Source of the DNA: Adiantum capillus-veneris
Lineage: Eukaryota > Streptophyta > Polypodiopsida > Polypodiales > Pteridaceae
DNA length: 64,000 bases
Direction of reading: 5' to 3'
Assembly (NCBI GenBank): GCA_014529385.2
Contig: CM043971.1
Span: forward strand, 29,839,709-29,903,708
Below are positions 33,401-45,868 of the stretch, one piece after another. The notes under the pieces were generated by a model. That model saw only the letters and a list, made by a program, of their open reading frames with translations, ran no database searches and was not told the DNA's origin. Position 1 is the stretch's first letter. The number at the start of each line of letters is the position of its first letter. The position numbers and the translations under genes are program-made.

Positions 33401-34980
33401 ATGGCTTCACGCAAGGATCAGTCGACTCCCTCTACATATGGAGATGCGGGCAGGGATCACAACGAAGATTCAGACAGAGAGTATGGCCCGCCTCGGCCTA
33501 CTCAGGCGGAGCAAAGAGAGATGAAGCGTTGTCAATTGATCGGCGATGCAACAAAGATGATGCTCAGTTTTGCGAAGGATTTGAAATTGGCAAAATATAT
33601 GAGCGAGACTTCTTTTCAGGAAGTGCATGCGCAGTGGCAGAAAAACACATCACCACCCCCGAAACCCGCTCTCAAGAAACCTTATGATCACAAACAGTAT
33701 TTTGAGAAGGAATTACAAGAGGTGGTTGATGCACGGATTGCTCAGCTTTTTGACTCGCAAAAGAAAGCCAAAAAGCACGGCAAAAAGCAGAAGAAAAGCA
33801 CCGACTTCTCGGGATATTTGGGTCGTCAGTCGACATTTGACAAGGCAAAGAAACAGAAGAAGCGTGTTCATACCCAGTTCTTCTTCTTCTTCTTCTTCTG
33901 ACAGTTCTTCTAGCTCTTCAGATTCGAGCGAAGAAGACAGAAAAGGTAAAAAGCGAAGCAAGAAACAAAGCTTCGGAAAGGGCAAGAAAAAGGCAAAGAA
34001 GGCTAAATCTCGCTCAGAGCCTGATAATTCTACTGAGGACTCGGCTACAGACAGCCCAGATTCAGATGATGGAAAATTTTATGCGAACAAGAAGAATTTT
34101 TACAAAGCCAACCAATATGACTTTCTCGAAGATAAAAGCAAGAAAGTCCGAGAGTTTAAGGAAGGTGGCCACTCGATCAAGTTTGATACTTTTTCGGGAT
34201 ACTCAGATGCTTCGAAGGCTTTGTCTTTTATACAACAGTTTGACATTGCTTTCGCGGGATTACGCTATTCAGAGCACTCCAAGATTCAGAGAGCTACCTC
34301 TTACCTTAAGGGGAATGCTCGTACTTGGTGGTCCACGCTTCTTTTAAACAAGACTGCGCCAATTAAATGGCTGAAATTTAAAAGCTTTTTATTTCTTCTT
34401 GGTTGACGCAAGAATATGAACGAGATATACGAGCTGCTTGGAACCATCTTCGGATGACCAAGAAAGATACAATCAATGCTTATTGTGAAAGATTCTGGAG
34501 CTCTTTTCTACCCGCCTCTTCATTCAAGAAGATCTCGTTCGGAGAACAGATTGAGCGGTTCACCTTGGGTCTACCTACAGAGATCCGAGATCACTGCTTG
34601 GAACAAAAGTCAGCTTCTATTCAGGAGTTGATGAGTCATGCGAAGAGGGGCTTTGCCATTCACTCTGGTAGTCTGACCTACCCCACAGATGAGTCCATGA
34701 CACAACGAGCCTAACAGACTTCTGGAAATGAAAGTAGAAAGAAAAAGAGTAACCCAGAGAAAAAGGATGCACGACCCAAGCTTATTCCTGAGGAGAGAGC
34801 TCGCTTCATCAGAGAGGGGAAGTGCTTTGGATGCGGGGAGCAGGGACATATCTCCGCGAAGTGCCCTAAAAAGGCACAGAAAGAACAGAATGATAAAGAC
34901 GATGACAGGCCTAAGAGTTCGAGAGCAGCTGAGGAACGTGGTAGAAAAGGCAGATAGAAAAGCAGAACTGGCACCACATG
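33401..34980 (+). pseudogene. Chromovirus Y gag
   Basis: ATG at 33401 (MASRKDQSTPSTYGDAG). Same layout as X gag. An 11-bp loss near 33870 (X has an extra FEE segment) shifts the frame so that the (TTC)n stretch reads as Phe in one frame and Ser in the next. The gag core continues at 34150-34400, with another frame change near 34390 and then TQEYERDIRAAWNHLRMTKK to 34714. Zinc knuckle CFGCGEQGHISAKC near 34825-34865, after a stop and a frame change. End not well defined. Confidence 0.85.
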
Positions 34981-36960
34981 GCGTGGGATCTGCACCGAAT
35001 CTAATGAATGAAAGTACAAACTTTGCCGCTTTTGGGGCAAAGTGAAGGATCAGGAAGCTCTTTTGAAGGAGCCAAGGCCAACTTCTTTTCACTTGGAATT
35101 GGTGGCTCGATTTGGAATTATGCCCGACAAACTGACAACACAGGCGGAGGTAGTTCGACTGGCACCCGGACGGGATGTTGCCATTACACCGAGTATTGGC
35201 AAACTTCGTTTGCAATGACAGGGGTGTTCAGGGAAGGCATAGTGGTCTCGTACGGTCCCGTACGTTTTGTACACGTACGATGATGTGCGGTACTAAACGA
35301 ACTAAAAAATATTAAGATGTACGACGACGTTACGTACGTTCAAAATAAAAAAACAAAGAATTCTTACGTCTAAGGCTTAGGCCCTTGGGTTTAAACTTTA
35401 CACTTAAAGAAACTTGACGTTATGAGATCTTCAATGGGAGCTTGAGAGGGAGAGACCCAATGGAGAGAAGATGGAGAGGCAAGACTCTAGTCTCTAGAGC
35501 TTGTCACTTGAGAGCTAGAACATGGAAGCATTGAGCAGTGAGAGTATTGAGAGCTTGAGAGCAATGAGCATTGAGAGCTTGGAAGTGTTGGAGAACAAGA
35601 TGGAGAGGCATTGCTTAAATAGGAAGAGGCTAGAGCATGAGAGAGAGAGAGAGCATGGATGATGACTCTTGATGAGAGAGGGAGAGCGTGGGGGAGAGGG
35701 AGAGCATAAGAGAAGTGGAGCCCTAGCACATAGAATCCAATGTTTGAATGTGGCTTAAGTGCTTGAATTGGCGCTCCAAAACGGCCCCAAAAGTTGCCCT
35801 CAATGGCCCTTAGTCAACAGTCAAGAGCTGCCAATGGCTATAAACAACCATTTAAATTTTTTTGGGCTGCTCAGTATAATCCACTCACAATTGTGAGCTT
35901 TGCTTTTTTTTTAATTAATTAAAAAAAAAAAAAAAAAACGTACAGAACGTTCTAAACGAATGGGACAGTACGTGACCTGCAGTACGGAACGAGACGTTCC
36001 GTACATCGTACGAAAACTACTCTAAGGGCAGGCGAGTGACGTTCTACTCAAGATCCCTTGGTACCACAAGAACTACGCCGTGGTTGACTACCGGGCCGAG
36101 AAAGCAACTTTGACAAATGAAGGGCTCAGAGATTGTACTTGATGAACTTCAGTTTTCTTTACTCATTCTTATGGTAGAGACCTGAACGATGGATGAAGGT
36201 TGAATATGTTTTGACTTGAACAAAAGAACGCCAAGATTTTTCTCTACACTCATGCCGATTGCTTTTCAGAGGGCCTGAAGATCATACCATTGATCTGATA
36301 CCTGGAAGCACACCACCGAACCGGCCACCTTACCGTGTGGGCCGAGTACAGAATGAAAAGATTATGAACCCAGTGAAAGACCTCTTGGAAAAGGGTCTTG
36401 TCCAGCATAGTACTTCACTGTATTGCTCTCCACTGTTGTTGGATTTGAAGAAGGACGGATCTTGAAGAATGTGCATCGATTATAGAGCTCTCAACAAAAT
36501 CACCATCGAGAACAGATTTCCGATTCCTAGGATCGATGATATACTCAACAGGTTATAGGGATCCTCGTGCTTTAGCATTGACCTGAAGAGTGGATATCAT
36601 CAGATCCGAATCGCGCAGGAAGACGTCTACAAGACAGCCTTTCGGACTACTTTTGGGTTATTTGAGTTTTTGGTGATACCTTTTGGCTTAACCAATGCTC
36701 CTGCGACATTTAAGCGGATGATGGATAGGATTTTTCGAGAGTACAGGCTATTTGTTGGCACTTTCTTTGATGATATTATTGTTATCTCCAAGAATGAGGC
36801 AGAACACAGAGATCATCTGCTTCACAGATAAACTTTTTGGGACACTTTGTCCCAGCAGCAGGAGTGCAAATGAATCCAGCCAAGATAACGCTATCCGTAA
36901 TTGGCCCGATTTGAAGAATGTCCATGAAGTTGAAAGCTTCTTGGGACTGTGTTCGTACTA
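34981..36960 (+). pseudogene. Chromovirus Y protease and RT remnants
   Basis: Protease is largely destroyed: about 10 codons around the catalytic Asp (FFDGG in X) are missing near 35065, and a DNA transposon (35239-36025) splits the rest. RT resumes with DHTIDLIPGSTPPNRPPY (36276-36335), [33 protein letters not shown] and [17 protein letters not shown] (36750-36805). A deletion after DHLLH removes about 30 residues of the palm/thumb near 36825. Clearly inactive. Confidence 0.82.
35239..36025. mobile_element. hAT-like non-autonomous DNA transposon (787 bp) in Y
   Basis: Sequence absent from the same position in X. Flanks: GGGAAGGC (35231-35238) and GGGCAGGC (36026-36033), an 8-bp target duplication with one mismatch. 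Ends are imperfect inverted repeats: TAGTGGTCTCGTACG at the left and, read on the minus strand, TAGAGTAGTTTTCGTACG at the right. Both subterminal regions are packed with GTACG/CGTACG words (35245-35340, 35938-36013). The interior is GAGAG-rich with no transposase. hAT superfamily is inferred from 8-bp duplication, TAG-type ends and subterminal repeats. Confidence 0.72.
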
Positions 36961-38842
36961 CAGACGGTTCATTTGAAAGTTTGCAAAGGTTGCTTCCCTT
37001 TTGCATATCTTGATACAGAAAGGAGTCCCTTTTCTTGTGGGGATTCACAGAGGTGACTGCCTTTCAGACATTGAAAGAGAAATTGACTACAGGACCAGAT
37101 TTAACTTTGCCGGGCTTGCAGAAGTCATTTGAAGTATTTTGTGATGCTTGAGATCGTAGTCTGGGTGCAGTCTTGATGCAAGAAGTCCATGTCATTGCTT
37201 ACGAGAGCCGATTGTTCTCTAGGCCGGAGATGACAGCACAGATTTATGAGAAAGAGCTTTTGGTGATTATCCATGCTCTTACTCAGTGGTGGCATTACCT
37301 ACTCGGAGTGGATTTTATTGTCTTTACAGACCATCAGAGTTTGCGCTACTTCTTGTCACAGAAGCATCTTTCGGAAAAGTAGATGCGGTGGATGAACATC
37401 TTGTCACAGTTTCACTTCCCGATTGTCCATGTGCAGGGACAGAAGAATGTGGTAGCAGATGCTTTGTCTCGGAAGCCGTTGGTTCTGGCTATTTCTGCGA
37501 TACATCATAGGAGCTTCGAGGATATGGTCGATCAGTATGCCACAGATACAGATTTAGCAGATATTTTCACACGGATACGGGATGGGGAGACAGTAGCTGG
37601 ATACTCCCTTCGGGAAGGCTACTTGATGAGAAAGACTATGTTGTGCGTTACACAGCCGTTGAGAGAAAAGGTTATAACTGAATGCCACTGTCCACCTTTT
37701 ACGGGTCACTGCGGCATTGCTACCACCATGAAGGGGGTAGAGAGATACTTCTTTTGGCCGAGACTGAAAAAGGATGTGGAAGAGTTGTGTGCAGTATGCC
37801 AGAAGGTCAAGTTTGACAGGCACAAGGCACAGGGATTGTTACAGCCTTTACCCATACCCGCCCGCCCCTGGGAAAGTATTAAAATGGATTTCATTTTTGA
37901 TCTCCCGAGAACACAGAATGATCACGATGATTTTCCAATTACATGGCAGGTCTGAGACGATTGTCTCTGACAGAGAACCCATATTTATGAGTTTGTTTTG
38001 GAAGGCAATTTGGGAGAACATTGGCACGCGGTTGCAGTTCTCGTCATCGTTTCACTTGCAGACTGACGGGCAATCTGAGATTGACAAATTCAGTGGTTTT
38101 AGATATATTGAAGTCTTGTATCTCGGATCAGAAGACTCAATGGGAAAAGAACTTACCTTTGGTGGAATTTGCCTACAATAACACGATACACTCTTCGACG
38201 GGGAAGACGCCATTCGAGATTGTTGAAAGTGCTGCAAAGGTTCAATCCTTCCTGAGCACGAAAGATTAGATATTTGAAGCGGATGAATATTCGCGAGATT
38301 TGGATATAGCTTTTGCCAAGGTTCATAAGACTTTGCAGGAGTCTCAAGAACGACAGAAAAAGGCAGTGGATCGCCATCGTCGTGACTAGAAATTGAGGGA
38401 GGATGATTGGATGCTCTTACGTTTTGAGAAGACACGCCTACGAAAGAAAAAGGGAAAGGAGAGGCTTTTTTCAAAGCTTAGTATGCGATACTACGGACCT
38501 TTCCAGATCACTGAAAAGATAAATGATGTCTCCTTTCGATTGAAACTGCCAGATACTTGGAGGATTCACAATTCATTCCATGTGAGTCTCTTGAAACCTT
38601 TTAAGGGTGATGTGCCTGATAATGGGGAGCCTGATGAGCAACCCGAAGTGGAAGAAAACGAGGAGATCCTTGTTCCTGAACAGATTTTGGCACATAAGGA
38701 TACGAAGACTAAAGGTAAAGTCCGGAGGCGGTTCTTGGTTAAGTTCAAGAACTTTCCTGCATTTGATGCGAAGTGGATGGAGGAGGAGGACCTAGCAGAT
38801 ACTCCTCAGATTGTGAAACTTTACCTCAATGTTTTGGTTTAG
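36961..38842 (+). pseudogene. Chromovirus Y RNase H, integrase and chromodomain
   Basis: RNase H: HVIAYESRLFSRPEMTAQIY, YEKELLVIIHALTQWWHYLL and FTDHQSLRYFLSQKHLSEK (37185-37382). Integrase zinc module with GHCGIATTMKGV ... LCAVCQKVKFD, then KMDFIFDLPRTQNDHDD (37880-37930), after which about 35 residues found in X are deleted before ETIVSDREP (37950-37985). LVEFAYNNTIHSSTGKTPFE is at 38155-38220. The chromodomain ORF (38393-38842) is intact and near-identical in layout to X ([40 protein letters not shown]). Confidence 0.86.
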
Positions 38843-39449
38843 CATAGTTTACTCCAAACGGAACCCGGAAATTCAGCTTGGCCGAAGATCTGGTGCAGTG
38901 GGATGCACAAGAGGGGAGTCGCTCCGCTCCTTTGTCAAAAGATGCCTTGATTTAGATACTAGAGTCACTGATGTCTCTTTGAGCTTCAGGGATACTGAAA
39001 GCTGACAGTATTTTGCTGTATGACTTTAATGAAATGGAATTCCTGATTATGATACTGATTTGTTCTTGACTTCTTTTAAGTGCAGAAACTGATAGACGAA
39101 ATGACTGTAGCATTTTGGTCTGATTGATCCCAAATAGACATGGTTGCAATAGGGGTTAGTCAATCGGACATCGATGAGGTCCCGATTGGACCTAGATGTG
39201 ATTGCTAGCTACATTGCCGATAAATCATGCTCTAAGATCCGAATGAATGTTGAATGTCATGTGATGTCCTGTGATGTCTGGTGATGTCCTTTGATGTCGT
39301 GTGATGTGACTGTTGATTTGGTACATGTGCTAGATGTGTGTTCCTAGTACGTGGGTATTAACAGTCAGTGTCTGCTAAGACGGTTTATGGCTTTCGTCGG
39401 TTTTGCAGGCGTAATCGCGGTCGATTACAATGCTTTCAAGAGGGGGCTA
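38843..39449 (+). other. Y 3' UTR with TGATGTC decamers and polypurine tract
   Basis: Non-coding. Contains a short run of 10-bp units (GTGATGTCCT and variants, 39257-39308) and ends CTTTCAAGAGGGGGCTA, the polypurine tract, immediately before LTR3. The same order is seen in X, G and H. Confidence 0.85.
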
Positions 39450-40077
39450 TGCCACAAAGTGATGACGTGGCTACTGACAACAGAAACCCTAATTTCTGCC
39501 AAAAACCCTAAAAATTCTGCAAACCCTAATTTTACAGAAACCCTGATTTGGAAACCCTAACTGCTGGCTGAAACCCTAATTGGTTGAAACCCTAAAAATC
39601 TGCCACGTGGGCCAGCGTACAGAAATCCCTGAAATTGCGGTAGATTTTGCGCTGCAAAAGTTGCTTTTTGGGCTATGCAATTGGGCAGAGAAAGAGAGAG
39701 AGAGAGAGTCCAATTGCTTTATTTTAAAAAAAGCCCACAGAGGGTTTGAGAGAGAGAAGCTTTTAGCTTTTGATTTAGAAGCTTTTGGGGCTCTGCTTTT
39801 GGGCATCCCTTGTAACTTTAAATAAGTGGTTTGGGCATTTACTTCGCACAGCATCTAGACGCAGAGTGTGAGGGTGAATCCCGACCCACTCTCTTGTACT
39901 TTGAACTGATTAATACAAAAAGAAATACCGAAAGGGGCGCTAGTCTTTGGGGCCAATATCTCTAGGCACGGAACTCCGCTGGGCCAGTGCAAATCTATTG
40001 TGATCTGTGAATTGTTTTGAAGTGGTTATTTTTGGTGCTGTCGCGATTGATTCTTGACTTGGAGTGTCCAAGTTACA
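39450..40077 (+). repeat. 3' LTR of Y (LTR3)
   Basis: TGCCACAAAGTGATGACGTG (one change from TGTCAC) to GTCCAAGTTACA; 628 bp. Pairs with LTR2. The (AG)n is short (39693-39709), and six bases are lost near the end (GTCCAAG-TTACA versus GTCCAAGTCTGTTACA). Confidence 0.93.
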
Positions 40078-40082
40078 GGATG

Positions 40083-40624
40083 CACAAGAGGGGAGCTACT
40101 CCGCTCCTTTGTCAACACATGCCTTGATTTAGATACTAGAGTCATTGATGTCTCTTCGAGCTTCAGGGATACTGAAAGCTGACAGTATTCTGCTGTATGA
40201 CTTTATGAAATGGAATTCCTGATTATGATACTGATTTGTTCTTGACTTCTTTTAAGTGCAGGAACTCATAGACGAAATGACTGCAACATTATGGTCTGAT
40301 TGATCTCGAATAGACATGGTTGCAATAGGGGTTAGTCAATCGGACATCGATGAGGTCCCGATTGGATCTAGATGCGATTGCTAGCTACATTGCTGATCAA
40401 TCATGGTCTAAGATCCGAATGAATGTTGAGTGTCATGTGATGTCCTGTGATGTCTAGTGATGTCTTATGATGTCGTGTGATGTGACTGTTGATTGGTGCA
40501 TGTGCTAGATGTGTGTTCCTAGTACGTGGGTATTAACAGTCAGTGTCTGCTAAGACGGTTTATGGCCTTTGTCTGTTTTGCAGGCGTAATTGAGGGCGAT
40601 TACAATGCTTTCAAGAGGGCGGTA
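40083..40624 (+). other. X 3' UTR (continued after Y) with polypurine tract
   Basis: Resumes exactly where X stopped at 32634, after the duplicated GGATG (40078-40082). Alignable to the Y 3' UTR, including the decamer run (40432-40483). Ends CTTTCAAGAGGGCGGTA before LTR4. Confidence 0.9.
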
Positions 40625-41288
40625 TGTCACAAAGTGATGACGTGTCTGCCCGAGAGCATGCGGGAAACTGTAACCCTGACTGTTGCTGAAAACCCTAATT
40701 CTGGAAACCCTAGCCCTAAAACCTGCAAACCCTAAAATCTACCAAAAACCCTAATCCTAACCCTAACCCTAAAAACTTCCATAAACCCTAACCCTAACCC
40801 TAGTGCAACAGAACAGATTTCCGTGATGATGACGTGGCAGAATTTCCGTAAATTGCGGCGCAATATGAGGGCTGCGGCGGCAACTGCTTTTCTCTACGCC
40901 AATTAAGCTAGAGAGAGAAAATACTTTTGCTTTATTTTTGGACTAAGCTCAAGAGAGCTTGTGAGAGAGAAAAAGTTTGCTTTTGATCTGAAGCTTTTGG
41001 GGCTCTGCTTTTGGCATCCCTTGTAATTTAAATAAGTGATGAGGGCTCACACTCTGCAGAGCATTTGGACGCAGAGTTTGAGAGTGAAACCCGAACCACT
41101 CTCTTGTACTTTGAACTGATTAATGCATAAAGAAATACCGAAAGGGGCGCCAGTCTTTGGGCCAATATCTCTAGGCACGGAACTCCGTCGGGCCAGTGCA
41201 AATCTATTGTGAACTGTGAACTATTTTGAAGTGGTTATTTGGTGCTGTCGTGATTGATTCTTGACTTGGAGTGTCCAAGTCTATTACA
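40625..41288 (+). repeat. 3' LTR of X (LTR4)
   Basis: TGTCACAAAGTGATGACGTG to GTCCAAGTCTATTACA, 664 bp, then the CCCTT duplication (41289-41293). Contains CCCTAACCCTAACCCTAA stretches (40745-40803) and an uninterrupted AAGCTAGAGAGAGAAAATAC (40908-40927), which is the empty-site equivalent of the LINE B insertion in LTR1. Confidence 0.93.
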
Positions 41289-41293
41289 CCCTT

Positions 41294-43085
41294 ACTAAAT
41301 CAGTTTCCTTCATGCATAATTTATGGGACCTTTCCAGAGACAGATATGCTCGGCTAGCACTTGAGTCATCCCGACAACTAGCGCTACAAGGGGACACAGC
41401 ATGTTGGTGTGGGCAAATGACATCATGCTTTTGGTCACATGGCTTCAGCATGGATAGACTGCCTCCATTCCAATACTCCTTGGATGCACCCTCCCTTTCT
41501 CTCACACGGACATAGACCACTGGACTTATACGTCAGGATTTGATTCAACTAGATACCAAAAGCACATGGATACAGCCGGTACAAGAGTTGGGCACGAAGA
41601 TGGCTTTCTATAGAGAGCATCTTCTCCAACTAACAGAGGATGGATATATGATCAGACGGGCCTATATGGACACTCATTTATCCTATGGGATACGATGTGC
41701 TATTGCTCAAATGCGCACACCATCGCATCAACTAGAGATTGAGACTGGCAGATTTAGGAGAGTACTAGTAGAAGCTAGGATATGCCAGTTATGCCATATA
41801 GAGCAAGAGACAGAGTTACATCACATTTGTCATTTTCCGGTATACTATGAGATACGAGGCCGCTTCCATTGTCTATTGCAAGGGGGCTTTGGACCGTTGG
41901 CTAGAGTTATGAGATATCAAGATTAGAGATGCCTCAGGTTGTTTTTGCTACAGCTGTGCAGATAGAGGGAAAGTCTCTTGAGGAGACTAGGTAGTGGGAG
42001 ACATTCACAAAGGGAGATCACTGACTTCTTTAGAGCAAGGACTCAGCAGCCAGATGAGCCTACTTCACAACAGACTTCAGAGCCCACTACTACCAGAGGT
42101 ATATTAATGGACAGAGCCATTGAGCTCGGGAGAGCTAGACGCCCACGTCTAAGGGGGCGACCGCCGACCACGACATCGACGGAGGCTCCACCAGAGAATC
42201 ATGACTATTCTAGCACGACATGGGAGACGCCTAGTACGACTATTTACAGAGGCGGACATTGATGAAGCTCTTCAGCGACCGATGCAATTTTTTCTCGGAC
42301 AACGCCTGATGCCGGGCATCCTCGGACATAGATGATGATGATGATTTTGGACTCATTTATCCCATGGGATACGATGTGCTAGTGGTTAGATGCGCACATC
42401 ATTGCATCAGTTAGAGATTGAGACTGCCAGATTTAGGAGAGTACCAACACAGGCCAGGATTTGCTAGTTGTGTCATATAGAGCCAGAGATAGAGTTACAT
42501 CACATTTGTCATTGTCCGGTATGCTATGAGGTACGAGGCCGCTTTCATTGTCTATTCAAAGAGGGCTTTGGACCGTTGGCTAGAGTCATGAGATATCAAG
42601 ATTAGAGATGCCTCCGGTTGTTTTTGCTAGAGTTGCGCACACACAGGGAGAGTCTCTTGAGGAGATCAGGCAATGGAAGACATTCACAGAGGGAGATCAC
42701 TAACTTCTTTAGAGCATGCCCACCTATACCAGCGGTATGGTAGTTGACAGAGCCATTGAGCTCGGGAGGGCTAGACACCCACGTCTATGAGGGCGACCAC
42801 GACATCGACGGAGGCTCCATCAGAGGATCAAGACTATTCTAGCACGACATGGGAGACGTCGAGTATGACTATTTACAAAGGCGGACATTGACGATGCTCT
42901 TCAATGACCGATGCAATACTTTCTCGGACAACGCATCACGCCGGGCATCATCCGGCATCGATGATGATGATAATGATTTTAGTTCTTCACTATGCTTCAT
43001 TTTAATTTGTACCTAGATCCACCATGATTGTATCAATTTGGTCTCATAGGTCATTTTGGCCTTTTGAAGACATTTAATATAACAG
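41294..43085 (+). pseudogene. LINE E ORF2 C-terminus and 3' end, tandemly duplicated
   Basis: Resumes ORF2 with TKSVSFMHNLWDLSRDRYAR. It shows FSMDRLPPFQYSLDAPSLSL, TKMAFYREHLLQLTEDGYMI, LEIETGRFRRV and the CCHC module CQLCHIEQETELHHIC (41785-41830), then the acidic tail DRAIELGRARRPRLRG. From 41672 a 679-bp block holding the CCHC module and start of the 3' UTR is repeated at 42351. The second unit reaches the family 3' signature near 43040 and ends about 43085 without an ATTTC tail. Stops are frequent. Confidence 0.85.
41672..42983 (+). repeat. 679-bp tandem duplication of the LINE E 3' region
   Basis: ACTCATTTATCC.ATGGGATA at 41672 recurs at 42351. Both units carry LEIETGRF-type sequence, a CCHC module, RGRFHC, and a GATGATGATGA..ATTTT end. 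The second unit lacks about 45 bp. Divergence between units suggests an old event. Confidence 0.88.
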
Positions 43086-43109
43086 TCCCATAGAAAAATT
43101 ATAGATTTC

Positions 43110-43457
43110 TTTTTACTAGATATGGGACAGCCAGAGGAGCAGCCATCACTGCAGAGCTCGGCCCACACTCATTCGACCACTACTCGCACTCTCATTGACC
43201 GAGCACTGGAGCTACAGAGATCCAGACGGCCACGATTGAGGAGAGGGTCTACATAGCATTGACGGAGACTACAACAGAGGATTCGAGCCATACTCTCTCG
43301 ATATCCAGAGTGCAGACGAGGATAGATTCTAGTAGTAGTATCTTTGTTCTAGTTCTTCTGTACCTAGACATGGTATTAGATTCATCATTTTGTAACAGAT
43401 TGGTCTCATAGGTCATTTTGGCCTTTTGAAGACGTTAATAAAACATTTCATTTCATT

Positions 43458-43459
<2 letters not shown>
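43110..43459 (+). mobile_element. 5'-truncated family-B LINE 3' fragment
   Basis: About 350 bp matching the end of LINE B ORF2 and 3' UTR (ATATGGGACAGCCAGAGGAG; CATTGACCGAGCACTGGAGC), ending with the family signature (43402-43440) and ATTTC repeats, then directly (CT)n. 5' truncation is usual for LINE copies. Confidence 0.85.

Positions 43460-43498
<39 letters not shown>
43460..43498 (+). repeat. (CT)n between two LINE copies
   Basis: About 19 CT units between the ATTTC tail of the preceding LINE fragment and the first LINE F codon. Confidence 0.95.
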
Positions 43499-43499
<1 letters not shown>

Positions 43500-45767
43500 T
43501 TTGGATGATGATATATTGGAGTTTTCCAAGGATGGTGACATTATTATCTTGGGGGATTTCAATGCTAGGATTGCCCATCACCAGACAGTATTCTATGATA
43601 TCTCAGAGGAGTTGATGTAGGAGCTTGATATTACAGAAATGGGCCTGTCTAGATTATCACAGGATGAGGAGCACACCGAGTATGGCAGATACTTAATTGA
43701 TATGGGGACTGGACATGGATTGGCCATTTTGAATGGCACAATGGATTATGTTATGGCTCTGCCATGACTCATTCCTTCCTTTCAGGATTTCACGGTGGGA
43801 ACTAGGCCGGTTGGGGTAGTAGTCGATCATGCTATCTTGTCTTTCACTCTATCGTTCCAGTTCAGCACAACTCCATTGAAAGAGGTCTCCACACATACTC
43901 GGTATACCTTCACGAGGGAGACGGATCTAGTGTACATTGCTGAGATATACATGCAGCTACGCACTCAGGAGCCAGGACAACCACTAGATGAGCTTACCCA
44001 AATTCTGACAGAGACGCTCCATGATGCAGCATCAGAGGCATATCCCCATAGACAGCCTACACGCAGACGATCTGGGAGCATGCCTCAAAACAGTTAGTAT
44101 GATGAGGAGTGTAGAGAGACGAGGATCAGATTATATAGAGAGGTGCTCATGGGTACTACTACACATAGACAGTCACGGATTATCTTTCGCCGCCTAGTGC
44201 GACGAAAGAAGAGGGCTTACCTATCTCAGTTAGATGCATATACTTATCTTGGGGCGGTTTTCAGTGGTCCATTATTTTACCTCAGGTGTGCAACAGATAC
44301 GAGATTGACCAGAGCCTATGCAACATTGGGGAGACTTGAGAGGATAAGTTCACATGTCCAGTTCCAGGAACCTCGGACAAAGCTTTGGCTCTTTAACACT
44401 CTGGTCACTTTGGCCATGCTGTACGGAGTGGAGATATGGGGCCCCTCAGTTGATCATCATAGCAGAGCTGGCAATACTGATGGATGGAGATGTATGGAGA
44501 GGCCCTTGGTGTCTATGATTTCTCGCATGATTAGGAGCAAGGCCTCAGTACCACATGACATTGTTAGGGCGGAGCTCGCTCCTCCTCCATTGGTAGTGGA
44601 TGCACTCACTCGATCAATATCATTTATGCATAGCACCTAGGCTCTCCCTAGAGACAGTTATGCTCGACCAGCACTAGAGTCTTCACGACATTTGGCATTG
44701 CAGGGAGATAGATCATGTTGGTATGCAGAGATGGCATCTTGGTTTCAATTACATGGCTTAAGTATGGATCGGCTACTCCCATTTCAGTACTCTTTGGATG
44801 CACCCTCCATCTCCCTCACTAGGGTAGAGATTACTAGGTTCATCAGACAAAACTTGATTCAACTAGATACGAAGAGGACATGGATACAGCCTACACATGA
44901 GTTGGGTACGAAGATTGCTTTCTATAGAGAGCATCTTCTCCAGCTTACGGAGGATGGTTTTGTGATCAGACCAGGATACATGGATACCCATCTACCCCAC
45001 CGGATACGATGTGCTATTGGTCAGATACGCACATCCTCACATCGGCTAGAGATCGAGACAGGCAGATTTAGAGGAGTACCAGCTGAGTCCAGGATTTGTC
45101 AGGTGTGCCAGATAGAGCCCGAGACACAGCTACATAACATATGTCATTGCCCAGTATACTATGAGATACGAGGCCACTTTCACTGTCTATTCAGAGAGGG
45201 TTTTGGACCACTTTCTAGAGTCATGATATACCAGGATCAGAAATGCCTCGGATTATACTTACTGGAGATTTGCAGACACAGAGAGGACCTCTTGAAGAGG
45301 GGCACAATGAGAGAGAACCAGCAAAAGCGGCAGATTACAGATTTCTTTCAGTCTCACAGACGAGGAGTTCGAGCAGCCCCCACAACATAGGAGCACCAGG
45401 CATATTGCTTGAGGACGAAAGAGTTGGGGCGGTCCCCTCCCACATGGATGAGGGGGCCCTCTCGACATCGATGCAGATTGCGACAGAGGATCCATACCAT
45501 ACTGGCACGACATAGGAGCTATCCCAACAGAGTGCTTACCTTGAACCTCTACAACCTTTTAGATATTGATGTCTCTACTGTCAGAGAGCTCTATTGTATC
45601 AACCCACACCCCCCCCTTTTGTATCAGCTTTCACCCCACCCCTACCCACTTTTCTTTTCAATTCTTTGTACTTTTTGTACCCAGACCTGGTATTAGATTC
45701 ACCACATAAAACCTTTTGGTCTCATAGGTCATTTTGGCCTTTTGAAGACGTTAATATTACATTTCAA
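43499..45767 (+). mobile_element. LINE copy F (family B), 5'-truncated and internally deleted
   Basis: Begins inside the endonuclease at ILDDDILEFSKDGDIIIL and continues GDFNARIAHHQTV, MDYVMALP, VGVVVDHAILSFTLSF and the post-nuclease region to KKRAYLSQ (44225). There it jumps to the RT thumb (DAYTYLGAVFSGPLF), skipping RT fingers and palm. The rest is collinear with LINE B: RTKLWLFNTLVTLAMLYGVE, PRLEIETGRF-like, CCHC module CQVCQIEPETQLHNICHC (45095-45150), and the 3' signature at 45720-45760. It lacks the YADD core and cannot be autonomous. Flanked by (CT)n on both sides. Confidence 0.88.
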
Positions 45768-45821
45768 TCTCTCTCTCTCTCTCTCTCTCTCTCCCCCCCC
45801 CCCCCCCCCCCCCCCTTCTTC

Positions 45822-45868
<47 letters not shown>

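Noticed and set aside
43110-43459. SINE
   Set aside because: It shares its whole length with the 3' end of LINE B ORF2 and UTR and has no tRNA- or 7SL-like promoter boxes; it is a truncated LINE.
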